In this document: positions 1 through 7,208 of the stretch, in pieces
Numbering within the stretch: position 1 is the stretch's first letter
How the letters are laid out: each line of letters opens with the position of its first letter
Source: Arthrobacter pullicola
GTDB lineage: Bacteria; Actinomycetota; Actinomycetes; Actinomycetales; Micrococcaceae
Assembly: GCF_014836875.1 (NCBI RefSeq)
Contig: NZ_JACSQC010000002.1
Location: forward strand, 140,834-204,833
DNA length: 64,000 nucleotides
Direction: 5' to 3'
Translations under genes and position numbers: made by a program
Notes under the pieces: generated by a model
The model's database searches: none
Told to the model about the DNA's origin: nothing
Seen by the model: the letters and a program-made list of their open reading frames with translations, nothing else

Positions 1-72
1 TCCCCCGACTGGACTCGAACCAGTAACCCTTCGATTAACAGTCGAATGCTCTGCCAATTGAGCTACGGGGGA
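1..72 (-). tRNA. tRNA-Asn (GTT), copy 1
   Basis: Read on the minus strand this is a complete 72-nt cloverleaf: 7-bp acceptor stem TCCCCCG/CGGGGGA, anticodon loop CTGTTAA with anticodon GTT, and T-loop TTCGAGT. No CCA is encoded. The 3' end falls exactly at the first base of the window, so nothing downstream can be seen. It is identical to the copy at 201-272. In an organism with GatCAB this tRNA may be charged with Asp first and then amidated, but AsnRS could lie elsewhere. Confidence 0.97.
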
Positions 73-85
73 AAGCGGCGACATC

Positions 86-91
86 AGTCTA
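86..91 (-). promoter_or_regulatory. Probable -10 box of tRNA-Asn copy 1
   Basis: TAGACT on the minus strand, 14 nt before the tRNA 5' end. The surrounding CTGTAGACTGATGTCGCC resembles the sequence before the second copy (CTGTAGAGTAATAGTCGC), so each tRNA probably has its own promoter. A -35 candidate is weak (TTCGGT, 18 nt upstream). Confidence 0.5.
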
Positions 92-158
92 CAGGAGTTT
101 CAGGCTGTCACCGAACCGTTGATCCTGCCTCCCGCCGTCGCACAACCGGCAGGAAGAA

Positions 159-193
159 GGCTCCTGACCTGCAATTTCTACAGGTCAGGAGCC
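159..193 (-). terminator. Terminator of tRNA-Asn copy 2
   Basis: A perfect 13-bp stem (159-171 with 181-193) closes a 9-nt loop just after the tRNA at 201-272. On the minus strand it is followed by TTCTTCC. It separates the two tRNA genes into independent transcription units. Confidence 0.75.
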
Positions 194-200
194 TATTTGC

Positions 201-272
201 TCCCCCGACTGGACTCGAACCAGTAACCCTTCGATTAACAGTCGAATGCTCTGCCAATTGAGCTACGGGGGA
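201..272 (-). tRNA. tRNA-Asn (GTT), copy 2
   Basis: Identical over all 72 nt to the copy at 1-72, with anticodon GTT and no encoded CCA. It is transcribed first of the pair and is followed at once by a strong hairpin terminator, so the two copies are not processed from one transcript. The flanking sequences differ, so this is an old duplication rather than an assembly repeat. Confidence 0.97.
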
Positions 273-285
273 AAGCGCGACTATT

Positions 286-291
286 ACTCTA
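286..291 (-). promoter_or_regulatory. Probable -10 box of tRNA-Asn copy 2
   Basis: TAGAGT on the minus strand, 14 nt before the tRNA start, at the same distance as the TAGACT box of copy 1. TTTCGT 18 nt upstream is a possible -35. Confidence 0.5.
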
Positions 292-379
292 CAGAGGTTC
301 CGCCGAGAAACGAAATCCATGCCCCTTCCCGGCGGGCCGGCAGCGGCGAAGCCGTCTTCGGATGATTTTGGCGCTGCGG

Positions 380-2377
380 CTACTGGATCTCCCGCAGTGC
401 GCGGCGCTGCATCTCCAGCTCCATCAGTTCACGGTTCAGCTGCTGGAACAGGGCCGGATCGGCGCCCGGATCCAGCCGCTGGAGCTGGCCGAGCTTCTCC
501 GCCTTGAGGTGGGTTACCTGCAGTTCGAAGAGCCGGTTCAGAATGTCGCGGCAGTACAGGGCCAGGGCGTCGGCGTCCCGGGCCGGAATCGGTGTCACGG
601 CCAGCTCGCTGACGAAGCCGCGCAGCGCATCCGGCAGCTCCTGCCGGACCTGTTCCACCCACGCTGCCGGCGAGGCGGGAGCGGTGCCGGCAGCACGGAT
701 CGCGTTGTGCACGGCCACATAGGCCGGAACAGTGAAGCGGGCGGCCTTGAACCGTTCCCACTGCCCCTCATCCAGCATCCCGGGCTGCTGCAGGACAACC
801 TCCAGGGACTGGCGCTCCATCCGCGCCGCCGGGTCGTTGGGATCAGGGCGGGCGAAGGCCTGCTGCGGCTGTTCGGGCGCCTGGCCGGATTCCGCACCGG
901 GATGCTGCTGACCGGAGTACTGCTGGCCGGCGGGCTGCCCCGGATGCTGTCCGCCGGACCGCTGGGACCGTTCCGGACCGCCGCGCTGCGGCGCGGCGTT
1001 CCCGGTGTCCCGGGTGTCCTGCCGCGCGCCGGTTCCCTCGCGCTGGCGTTTCGCGGCCGAGTTGACCGCGCGAAGGACGTCGTCCACTTCGCTTCCCAGC
1101 CAGCCGGCCAGTTCGCGGGCGTAGGCGGGACGCATCGCCGGATCGCGGATGTCGGCCACGACCGGAGCTGCCGCGCGCAGGGCTGCGATGCGGCCTTCCA
1201 CGGTATTGAGGTCGAACTTGGCCAGCGTGGAGCGGATCGCGAACTCGAACAGCGGGCGCCGGGACCGGATGAGTTCCGCGACGGCGGCGTCTCCCTGCTG
1301 CTGCCGGATGTCGCAGGGATCCATGCCGTTCGGGTCCACCGCCACGAACGTCTGGGCTGTGAAGCGCTGGTCCTCCTCGAAGGCGCGCAGGGCTGCCTTC
1401 TGGCCGGCGGCGTCGCCGTCGAAGGTGAAGATGACCTCTCCCCCGGTGCCGTCGTCGGACAGCAGGCGGCGGGCGATCTTGATGTGGTCCGTGCCGAACG
1501 CCGTGCCGCAGGTGGCGACGGCGGTGGTGATCCCGGCCAGGTGGCAGGCCATCACATCGGTGTAGCCCTCCACCACCACCAGTTGGCGGTCCTTGGCAAT
1601 GGAGCGTTTGGCCAGGTCGATCCCGTAAAGGACCTGGGATTTCTTGTACAGCGCGGTTTCCGGGGTGTTGAGGTACTTGGGCCCCTGATCGTCGTCGTAC
1701 AGCTTGCGGGCACCGAACCCGATCACGGCCCCGGTCAGGTCGCGGATGGGCCAGATGAGGCGGCCGCGGAACCGGTCGTAGAAGCGGGAGGCATCGGACC
1801 CGGTGGAGAACATGCCGGTCTGCGCCAGTTCCTCCCGGGTGAACCCTTTCCCGGTGAGGTGCTTGAGCAGCGAGTCCCAGCCCTGCGGGGCGTAGCCGAC
1901 GCCGAAATGCTCTGCTGCCGCCGGGTCGAAGCCGCGTTCCTGCAGGAAGCTGCGGGCGGCGGCGGCACCGGGCGTTATCAGCTGGGCCCGGAAGAACTCG
2001 GCGGCGACCTTGTGGGCATCCAGCAGGCGCTGGCGCTTGCCGACGTCCTCACGCCGCGGTCCGGTGCCGCCGTCCTCGTAGTGGAGCTCATAGCCCAGGC
2101 GCGCGGCCAGCTTCTCCACCGTTTCGGAGAAGGAGCCGTGGTCCATTTTCTGGACAAAGGAGATGACGTCGCCGCTCTCGCCGCAGCCGAAGCAGTGGTA
2201 GGTTCCCACCTGCGGGCGGACGTGGAAGGACGGTGAGCGCTCGTCGTGGAACGGGCACAGCCCTTTCCACGAGCCGATTCCGGCGGACTTCAGCGTGACA
2301 TAACCGTCTACAACCGCCTTGATGTCCGTGCGGGAACGTACTTCGTCAATGTCTTCGCGTTTAATCAGGCCGGCCAT
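380..2377 (-). CDS. dnaG: DNA primase DnaG
   Basis: Synthesises RNA primers at the replication fork. The 665-residue protein starts with a CHC2 zinc-binding domain (C41, H44, C62, C65). It continues with the primase core and a TOPRIM fold that shows the EGYTD motif and the acidic FDGD motif. The C-terminal 130-150 residues would be the helicase-interacting domain. Between core and C-terminus, at about residues 455-510, lies a long Gln/Gly/Pro-rich linker that is probably disordered. The start ATG follows dgt by 61 bp in the order dusB-dgt-dnaG. Length and domain order are normal for actinobacterial DnaG. Confidence 0.98.
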   Translation of the reverse strand: MAGLIKREDIDEVRSRTDIKAVVDGYVTLKSAGIGSWKGLCPFHDERSPSFHVRPQVGTYHCFGCGESGDVISFVQKMDHGSFSETVEKLAARLGYELHYEDGGTGPRREDVGKRQRLLDAHKVAAEFFRAQLITPGAAAARSFLQERGFDPAAAEHFGVGYAPQGWDSLLKHLTGKGFTREELAQTGMFSTGSDASRFYDRFRGRLIWPIRDLTGAVIGFGARKLYDDDQGPKYLNTPETALYKKSQVLYGIDLAKRSIAKDRQLVVVEGYTDVMACHLAGITTAVATCGTAFGTDHIKIARRLLSDDGTGGEVIFTFDGDAAGQKAALRAFEEDQRFTAQTFVAVDPNGMDPCDIRQQQGDAAVAELIRSRRPLFEFAIRSTLAKFDLNTVEGRIAALRAAAPVVADIRDPAMRPAYARELAGWLGSEVDDVLRAVNSAAKRQREGTGARQDTRDTGNAAPQRGGPERSQRSGGQHPGQPAGQQYSGQQHPGAESGQAPEQPQQAFARPDPNDPAARMERQSLEVVLQQPGMLDEGQWERFKAARFTVPAYVAVHNAIRAAGTAPASPAAWVEQVRQELPDALRGFVSELAVTPIPARDADALALYCRDILNRLFELQVTHLKAEKLGQLQRLDPGADPALFQQLNRELMELEMQRRALREIQ

Positions 2378-2438
2378 ACAACCAGCTTATTCTCCTGCGC
2401 AAAATTGGCCGGTCAGGCGGTCTGCCGCTGCGGACAGC

Positions 2439-3722
2439 TCACCACAGCGCCGGGACCGGGCCGACCAGCCGCTCGTGCAGGGCCAGCGCGGAGCCGTCCG
2501 TGAGCGAAGCGACCTGGTCGATGACCACGCGCAGCCGGGCGCCGTCGTCGGGCGCATCGCGCCAGTCCGCGGCGAACATCGGTTCCAGGTGGCGGTCTCC
2601 GGTGGCGGCGAGCTGGGCCACCAGGTTGGTGAGGACCTCGCGCTGGCGCTCGTAGAGCGGCTGGCGCTGGTCGGTGGTCATCACAAACGTGGTGGCCAGG
2701 CCCTTCATCACCGCGATTTCGAGCTGCGTCTCCTCCGGGACCACCATTTCGGCGTTGTACCGGGTGAGCGGGTCGGTGCCGTAGATCCCGCGGGTCGCTT
2801 CAAGGGCACTGGAGCAGAACCGTCCGATGAGCTGGCTGGTCATATCCTTCAGCGCGGCCATGGCCCGGCGGCTTCCATCGGATTCACGCACCCAGACCGC
2901 CTCGGCTTCGAGCCGCTCCAGTGCTGCCTCGACGGCAGCCGTCTCAGCGGTGGGAACGTACCACTGCTGGGTGTAGCCGATCACCCGGGCGCGCTGGTCC
3001 GGGTTATCCAGCCATTTGAGCTGCACGTGCCCGGCGACGATCGCGTCTTCGACGTCGTGCACGGAATAGGAGATGTCATCGGCCAGATCCATGACCTGGG
3101 CTTCAAGGCAGGAACGGCCGGCGGGGGCACCGTCCCGCAGCCAGATGAAGACCGGCAGGTCATCCTCGTAGACCCCGAACTTGGTGGTGCGCTGGCCATT
3201 GACCAGGGGGGCGTCGACGGCGGACCACGGGTATTTGCAGGACGCATCCAGGCTGGCCCGGGTCAGGTTCAGGCCTGCCGGGGAGCCGTCCGGCGCGATG
3301 ATCTTCGGTTCCAGCCGGGTCAGCAGCCGCAGGGTCTGGGCGTTGCCTTCGAACCCGCCGATGGCGTGCGCAATGTCGTTCAGCGCCGACTCACCGTTAT
3401 GCCCGAAGGGCGGGTGGCCCAGGTCGTGCGAGAGGCAGGCGGCATCAACGACGTCGGGATCGCAGCCCAGCGCGTTGCCCAGTTCCCGCCCCACCTGGGC
3501 CACTTCCAGGCTGTGGGTCAGGCGGGTCCGGACAAAGTCGTCGGTGTCCGGAGCAACCACCTGGGTCTTGGCACCGAGCCGGCGCAGGGCCGAGGAATGC
3601 AGCACCCGGGCACGGTCGCGGCCGAACTGGGTGCGGTTGGTGTTCTTCGCCGGCTCGTCGACCCAGCGTGCCAGGTCGACGTCGGTGTAGCCTGCGGTGC
3701 GGAAAGCCTGCGGAAGAGTCAT
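2439..3722 (-). CDS. dgt: dGTP triphosphohydrolase-like HD protein
   Basis: Deoxyguanosinetriphosphate triphosphohydrolase family: hydrolyses dNTPs to the deoxynucleoside and triphosphate and so shapes dNTP pools. The 427-residue protein carries the HD-domain metal ligands in order: H in RLTHSLEVAQ, HD in CLSHDLGHPPFGHNGE, and a later D in SVHDVEDA. It begins 6 bp after the dusB stop and precedes dnaG, an arrangement common in actinobacteria and sensible for co-expression with replication. The true substrate could be other dNTPs, because many homologues act on several. Confidence 0.93.
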   Translation of the reverse strand: MTLPQAFRTAGYTDVDLARWVDEPAKNTNRTQFGRDRARVLHSSALRRLGAKTQVVAPDTDDFVRTRLTHSLEVAQVGRELGNALGCDPDVVDAACLSHDLGHPPFGHNGESALNDIAHAIGGFEGNAQTLRLLTRLEPKIIAPDGSPAGLNLTRASLDASCKYPWSAVDAPLVNGQRTTKFGVYEDDLPVFIWLRDGAPAGRSCLEAQVMDLADDISYSVHDVEDAIVAGHVQLKWLDNPDQRARVIGYTQQWYVPTAETAAVEAALERLEAEAVWVRESDGSRRAMAALKDMTSQLIGRFCSSALEATRGIYGTDPLTRYNAEMVVPEETQLEIAVMKGLATTFVMTTDQRQPLYERQREVLTNLVAQLAATGDRHLEPMFAADWRDAPDDGARLRVVIDQVASLTDGSALALHERLVGPVPALW

Positions 3723-3728
3723 GGAGAA

Positions 3729-4901
3729 TTAGCCGCCTGATACGTCGAGTTCGGCTGCCGCGATGATGGCTTTTTGGGCGGGGTTCAGTTCCCGGCCGTC
3801 AAGCCAGCCTTCGGGCAGGGCTGTCTTTTTGGGAGTTCCGGCACGGCCGCGGGGACCTTCGGCGTCCGCGCCCGGGTACGGAGCGGTGGGGTCCAGCTCG
3901 GCGAGAAGCCCGCGCAGGACCTCGAGGGAGGGCACAGTGGCCAGCTTAGCCCGGAGCTCTCCCCCGACCACGTAGCCCTTGAAGTACCAGGCCATGTGTT
4001 TGCGGATGTCCCGCAGCGCAATCACTTCGTCACCGAAAGTCTCCACCAGCAGTTCGGCGTGGCGGTAGACGCTGTCCGCGACTTCCTTCAGGCCGGGCCG
4101 GTGCCGCTCATCGCGGCCCTCGAAGGCTGCCTGGAGATCGGCGAACAGCCAGGGACGGCCCTGGCAGCCGCGGCCAATCACCACGCCGTCCACGCCGGTC
4201 TCTTCGACCATCCGGACGGCGTCCTCCGCGGACCAGATGTCTCCGTTGCCCAGCACCGGCACATCCGGCAGGGCTTCGCGCAGTTCGGCGATGGCATTCC
4301 AGTCCGCCTTGCCCGAATAGAACTGGGATGCCGTGCGTCCATGCAGGGTCACGGCGGCCACGCCGGCGTCGCGGGCGATCCGGCCGGCCTCGAGGAAGGT
4401 GAGGTGGTCGTCGTCGATGCCCTTGCGCATTTTGATGGTCAGCGGGACGTCACCCTTGGACGCTTCCCGGACAGCGGTCTGGACAATCGCCGTGAACAGG
4501 TCCAGCTTCCAGGGCAGGGCGGATCCGCCGCCCTTGCGGGTGACCTTGGGAACCGGGCAGCCGAAGTTGAGGTCGATGTGGTCTGCGCGGTCTTCCTCCA
4601 CCAGGATCCGAATGGCAGCACCGACGGTGACCGGGTCTACTCCGTAGAGCTGGACGGAGCGGATCGATTCGTCGTCATCGTGCTCGATAATGCGCATCGA
4701 TTCCGGCGAGCGTTCCACCAGGGCCCGGGAGGTCACCATTTCGGTGACGTACAGGCCGCCGCCGTATTCGCGGCACAGCCGGCGGAAGGCACGGTTGGTA
4801 ATGCCGGCCATGGGTGCCAGGATCACCGGCGTGTCCACGGTCAGCGGGCCCAGCTTCAAAGGCGGCAGTTCAAGCTTGAGGTTTGGGGTCGCGACAGTCA
4901 C
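3729..4901 (-). CDS. dusB: tRNA-dihydrouridine synthase DusB
   Basis: FMN enzyme that reduces specific uridines of tRNA to dihydrouridine. The 390-residue TIM barrel shows the Dus landmarks: APMAGITNRAFR near the N-terminus, the catalytic Cys in LNFGCPVPKVTRKGGGSAL, the HGRTASQFYSG segment and the FMN phosphate site in GNGDIW. A Gly/Arg/Pro-rich insertion lies near residues 340-360, before the conserved C-terminal helix. It heads the tight dusB-dgt pair and follows the yibE-like gene by 53 bp. Confidence 0.95.
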   Translation of the reverse strand: MTVATPNLKLELPPLKLGPLTVDTPVILAPMAGITNRAFRRLCREYGGGLYVTEMVTSRALVERSPESMRIIEHDDDESIRSVQLYGVDPVTVGAAIRILVEEDRADHIDLNFGCPVPKVTRKGGGSALPWKLDLFTAIVQTAVREASKGDVPLTIKMRKGIDDDHLTFLEAGRIARDAGVAAVTLHGRTASQFYSGKADWNAIAELREALPDVPVLGNGDIWSAEDAVRMVEETGVDGVVIGRGCQGRPWLFADLQAAFEGRDERHRPGLKEVADSVYRHAELLVETFGDEVIALRDIRKHMAWYFKGYVVGGELRAKLATVPSLEVLRGLLAELDPTAPYPGADAEGPRGRAGTPKKTALPEGWLDGRELNPAQKAIIAAAELDVSGG

Positions 4902-4954
4902 GTTTCTATTCTCTCAATACTGTGCAAATCCTGCTGTCCGCTGGGCAGCCCGGG

Positions 4955-6322
4955 CTAATCCCGGGCCGGCAGCGCCGCCGCGGAATCGGTGCCGGCAGCG
5001 CGGCGCGCCTGGGCCAGCCGCCGGGGACTGTGCAGGGTGCCGGCGTCGTCATTGGCTTCACCGGCAGACGCAGCGCCGCCGGCCGCCGCGTCCTCTCCGG
5101 CACGCGGGCTGCCCACGGCCTTGACCACCAGGACCGCGACGGCGGTGGTCACCGGAATCGCCAGCACCAGGCCGATCGAGCCGACCAGGGTGCGGATGAC
5201 CTCTTCCGCAAGCTCCCCGCCGGTCAGGGATTCCAGCACGGTGCGGTCATAGAGCGAGACCAGGATCAGGACCGGCAGCGCGGCACCGGCGTAGGCGAAC
5301 GCAATGGTGTAGACGGTGGAGGCAATGTGGTCCCGGCCCACCCGCATGGCTCCGCTGAAGAGCCGCTTCGCTGAGGCACCCGGTGCCAGTTCGTACATTT
5401 CCCACACTGCGGAGGACTGGGTGATCGTTACGTCGTTCAGCACCCCGAGGCCGGAGATGATGAGCCCGCACAGGATGATGCCGGAGATTGAGAGCTGATC
5501 CGAGGCGTTGATCAAGGTGTAGGCATTCTCATTGTCGACGCCGATGAGGTGGGCAGCGTCGGTGGCCCAGGCCGCCAGCCCGGCGGTGATGGCCAGCCCG
5601 AACAGCGTCCCCAGCAGCGCTGTTGAGGTGCGGGCGGAGAACCCGTGGGCAAAGTAGAGAACGCCGATCATAATCACGCTCGATCCCACCAGCCCCAGCA
5701 GCAGCGGCGGCTTGCCCTCCACCAGCCCGGGCAGGATGAACCCGGCGAGCACGGCGTAGGCTCCGCCCAGGCCGATCAGCGCCCGCAGGCCGCGCCACCG
5801 CGCGACGGCGATCACCACGGCTGCGTAAAGGACGGCCAGGACCGCAATGGGCACGCTCCGGACAAAGTCCATAAAGATGTAGGGCGGCGCTCCGCTGTCC
5901 ACCATGACGTTTTCCAGGTTGAGGTAGCGGACGGTGTCGCCGGCTTCGATGGCATTGGTCTTCGCCACCTCCGGCGGCACCTCGACCGGAACGGCCGCTC
6001 CGCCGCCGGACGGCAGCGTATAGGCAACCTGGCACTGGGGAGCCTGGACCCCCGCCTGCGACAGGGTTGCGGAGGAGGGGCAGTCCTCCACTGACACCCG
6101 CTGGACGGATCCGGTGTCGATGCTGACGCCGTCGGCCGTGGCGTACGGGTCAGCGACGTTGATTTCCTGTGCCTGCCCGCCCGGCCAGAGCAGCAGCATG
6201 CCGGTGACGGCCAGCAGGCCCAGCGGAACCAGGATCCAGGCCAGCAGCCGGTTGGCGCGGCGGCGGGCTGCGAGCGCGGCGCGGGTTGGTTCGCCCGCGG
6301 CGGGGAGATGACTGTGTCCCAT
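4955..6322 (-). CDS. YibE/F family integral membrane protein
   Basis: Polytopic membrane protein of 455 residues. There is one membrane segment near residues 28-46, then an extracytoplasmic region of roughly 100 residues, and then a run of about seven hydrophobic segments from about 155 to 405. This matches the YibE/F family, whose transport substrate is not established. The C-terminal tail is Ala-rich and charged. It lies upstream of and in line with dusB, so it may share transcripts with the housekeeping genes, but functional linkage is not evident. Confidence 0.85.
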   Translation of the reverse strand: MGHSHLPAAGEPTRAALAARRRANRLLAWILVPLGLLAVTGMLLLWPGGQAQEINVADPYATADGVSIDTGSVQRVSVEDCPSSATLSQAGVQAPQCQVAYTLPSGGGAAVPVEVPPEVAKTNAIEAGDTVRYLNLENVMVDSGAPPYIFMDFVRSVPIAVLAVLYAAVVIAVARWRGLRALIGLGGAYAVLAGFILPGLVEGKPPLLLGLVGSSVIMIGVLYFAHGFSARTSTALLGTLFGLAITAGLAAWATDAAHLIGVDNENAYTLINASDQLSISGIILCGLIISGLGVLNDVTITQSSAVWEMYELAPGASAKRLFSGAMRVGRDHIASTVYTIAFAYAGAALPVLILVSLYDRTVLESLTGGELAEEVIRTLVGSIGLVLAIPVTTAVAVLVVKAVGSPRAGEDAAAGGAASAGEANDDAGTLHSPRRLAQARRAAGTDSAAALPARD

Positions 6323-6442
6323 GCTGGTTCCTCACTGGTTCCTCGGCGGACCAGGTGTCCGGCGGGGTAAGCGCCCCTATTCTCCCAAGCCGGAGAACGG
6401 ATGCCGAATCCGGTTCGCAGCCAGGTCTGGAAGTGAGCTAGA

Positions 6443-6472
6443 CTGACTGGTCAGATCAAACTGACTGGTCAG
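6443..6472 (+). promoter_or_regulatory. Two TetR-type operators before the ABC/YhgE unit
   Basis: Two identical palindromes CTGACTGGTCAG lie at 6443-6454 and 6461-6472, 18 bp apart centre to centre. The second extends to ACTGACTGGTCAGT. TAGACT at 6439-6444 overlaps the first and could be the -10 box, so binding would block transcription. The likely ligand is the TetR protein encoded at 9381-9944, at the end of the same unit. Confidence 0.7.
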
Positions 6473-6530
6473 TACAAATTGACTTCTCCAGCCCGGCCGG
6501 GGTTTTCCCCGAATCCCAGAAAGGCACCCA

Positions 6531-7208
6531 GTGCAACCGGTAATAACCGCGGAAGAGCTCAGTCTCTCCGCCGCCCGGGGCCGCGTTTACGGCCCGCTCA
6601 GCTTTGACATTGCAGATCCCCTCAGTGTGCTTTGCGGACCCGTCGGCAGCGGCCGCACCAGCGTGCTGCTGACCCTTGCGGGCCGGATGAAAGCCGGCAG
6701 CGGCGCGCTGAGCGTCCTTGGCCACTCCCTCCCCCGGGATGCGCGGGCCGTCCAGAAACAGACGGCGATCGCAGGCTTCGAGGGAATCGATGACCTCGAA
6801 CCCGGCGTCACCGTGGGCCAGGCCGTACGCGAGCGGCTCGCCTGGCTCGCCCCGTGGTGGTCCTTCGTTCCCAAAGCCACTGACCGCCAGGTCACCCGTG
6901 CCTGCACTCCGGTTTTCGGGGAGACCGCCATTCCCGCCGCCTCCACCGTCATCTGGGACCTGGGTGAGGCGGATAAGTTCCTGCTGCGCCTCTCCCTGGC
7001 AATGCTCAGCGCCCCGGACATCCTGTTCGTCGATGACATCGAACAGCTCCAGAGCGTGACCGCCCGCCGCCTGGTCTGGGAGCGCCTGGCCGCCATCGCC
7101 GCCGCCGGCACCGCCGTCGTTGTTGGCGCTGCGTCCCTGGAAAACGATCTCTGGGACTCCCTCCCCATCCAACCGTCCGCACTGATGCTCAGCCAGGAGG
7201 CCCGCTGA
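6531..7208 (+). CDS. ABC-transporter ATPase-like protein, degenerate motifs
   Basis: A 225-residue protein with the layout of an ABC ATPase: P-loop-like GPVGSGRTS near residue 37, a Walker B-like LFVDDIEQ near 160, and the usual length. Two key parts depart from the family. The P-loop lysine is Arg, and the LSGGQ signature is replaced by a segment reading LGEADKFLLRLSLAM. The GTG start is preceded by AGAAAGG. The stop overlaps the start of the YhgE/Pip gene by 1 bp, so the two are translationally coupled. It may be a weak ATPase or a structural partner of the membrane protein. Substrate is unknown. Confidence 0.75.
   Translation: MQPVITAEELSLSAARGRVYGPLSFDIADPLSVLCGPVGSGRTSVLLTLAGRMKAGSGALSVLGHSLPRDARAVQKQTAIAGFEGIDDLEPGVTVGQAVRERLAWLAPWWSFVPKATDRQVTRACTPVFGETAIPAASTVIWDLGEADKFLLRLSLAMLSAPDILFVDDIEQLQSVTARRLVWERLAAIAAAGTAVVVGAASLENDLWDSLPIQPSALMLSQEAR

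Noticed and set aside
46-320. Short open frames over the tRNA genes
   Set aside because: They are translations of tRNA sequence and its surroundings.
362-2236. 624-residue plus-strand open frame opposite dnaG
   Set aside because: It lies wholly antisense to a certain gene. In DNA this GC-rich, third-position bias creates long open antisense frames; the translation is Gly/Arg/Val-rich without motifs.
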